A stretch of 5,071 nucleotides of DNA, taken from PNAI01 sp964575715. GTDB lineage: Bacteria > Pseudomonadota > Alphaproteobacteria > Rhizobiales > Xanthobacteraceae. This document shows, piece by piece, positions 4,932-5,071 of the stretch (positions are counted from its first letter, which is position 1; the number at the start of each line of letters is the position of its first letter). The position numbers were made by a program, and so were the translations under genes. Below the pieces are notes generated by a model. The model was not told the DNA's origin. It did no database searches and worked only from the letters and a program-made list of their open reading frames with translations. Where the stretch lies: NCBI GenBank assembly GCA_964575715.1, contig CAZNSG010000355.1:1-5071 (forward strand), given 5' to 3'.

Positions 4932-5071
4932 TGCGGAATCCGGTGCAACGCGGACACTGATTCCAGCGCAAGGCGGACAGCAATCCGGTGATTGCGGACA
5001 GCAGGTGATGGCGGCGTAGAGCGCGCTCCCGTCGACAGTCGAATCAGCCGATCGGTCTCCCTGGCAACCAG
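4932..5071. mobile_element. Probable end of an IS21-type insertion sequence (partial)
   Basis: Sequence from 4932 begins with TG, as IS21 ends do, and carries several copies of a GCGGACA-led repeat about 21-23 bp apart, like the multiple transposase-binding repeats inside IS21-family termini. Epimerase similarity stops exactly at this boundary. The element would extend beyond 5071. No transposase or helper ATPase coding sequence can be confirmed within these 140 bases, so orientation and family are tentative. Confidence 0.48.
4933..5000. repeat. Short interspersed terminal repeats (GCGGACA units)
   Basis: gcggaca occurs at 4950-4956, 4973-4979 and 4994-5000 (spacing 23 and 21 bp), with a shortened form, gcgga, at 4933-4937. 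A second word, aatccggtg, recurs at 4937-4945 and 4982-4990, and the last two gcggaca copies share the longer gcggacagca. The period of about two helical turns suits side-by-side protein binding, as expected for IS21-type transposase sites. Confidence 0.65.

Noticed and set aside
4933..5000. CRISPR-like spaced repeats
   Set aside because: The repeated units are only 7-10 bp, spaced 21-23 bp and degenerate, with no room for spacers of usual length; they fit IS terminal binding sites better.
4932..5069. N-terminal extension of the epimerase reading frame
   Set aside because: The frame is open but encodes Cys/Pro-rich sequence without Rossmann or YxxxK features, and the DNA consists of IS-like repeats.

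Overview
The window looks like chromosomal DNA of an alphaproteobacterium, most likely a Bradyrhizobium/Rhodopseudomonas/Afipia-type member of the Nitrobacteraceae. The evidence is a GC-rich kinase-like gene with alphaproteobacterial codon use, a REP-like intergenic palindrome (105-145) of a kind I recall as common in that group, and the general character of the encoded proteins. No ribosomal RNA or other strict taxonomic marker is present, so this placement is an inference.

Layout from left to right. Bases 1-209 are non-coding and repeat-bearing: a 16-bp near-perfect direct repeat and an imperfect hairpin. On the minus strand, 1277-210 encodes an unusual two-domain protein: a minimal kinase-like fold with an HND catalytic motif, fused to a domain that resembles the C-terminal domain of acyl-CoA/AMP-forming synthetases but lacks its catalytic lysine. 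A gap of almost 390 bp separates this gene from a divergent plus-strand pair: a transaldolase (1664-2401) behind an extended -10 promoter, and a class I SAM-dependent methyltransferase (2446-3285).

From about 3286 onward the window is a scarred sugar/polysaccharide (O-antigen-like) locus. It holds a 31-codon ORF that overlaps the methyltransferase stop as ATGA, a decayed C-terminal remnant of an IS630-type transposase (about 3378-3491), and a short N-terminal stub of a UDP-GlcNAc 2-epimerase (WecB-like, about 3509-3607). On the minus strand there follow an intact Gfo/Idh/MocA-type oxidoreductase (4532-3669) and the C-terminal third of a nucleotide-sugar epimerase/dehydratase (4931-4590). Epimerase similarity stops at about 4931/4932, where short GCGGACA-type repeats begin. 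These look like the terminus of an IS21-type insertion sequence running off the right edge.

Functionally, the transaldolase, methyltransferase, oxidoreductase, epimerase fragment and 2-epimerase fragment all fit synthesis and decoration of unusual sugars for surface polysaccharide. At least two of those genes are broken, so the locus appears to be degrading or rearranged. The kinase-fusion gene on the left is more GC-rich and separated by a long AT-richer gap, so it may be resident DNA beside an acquired or variable sugar locus. The most novel item is the kinase/synthetase-tail fusion; I see no evidence for a CRISPR array or a defence system.
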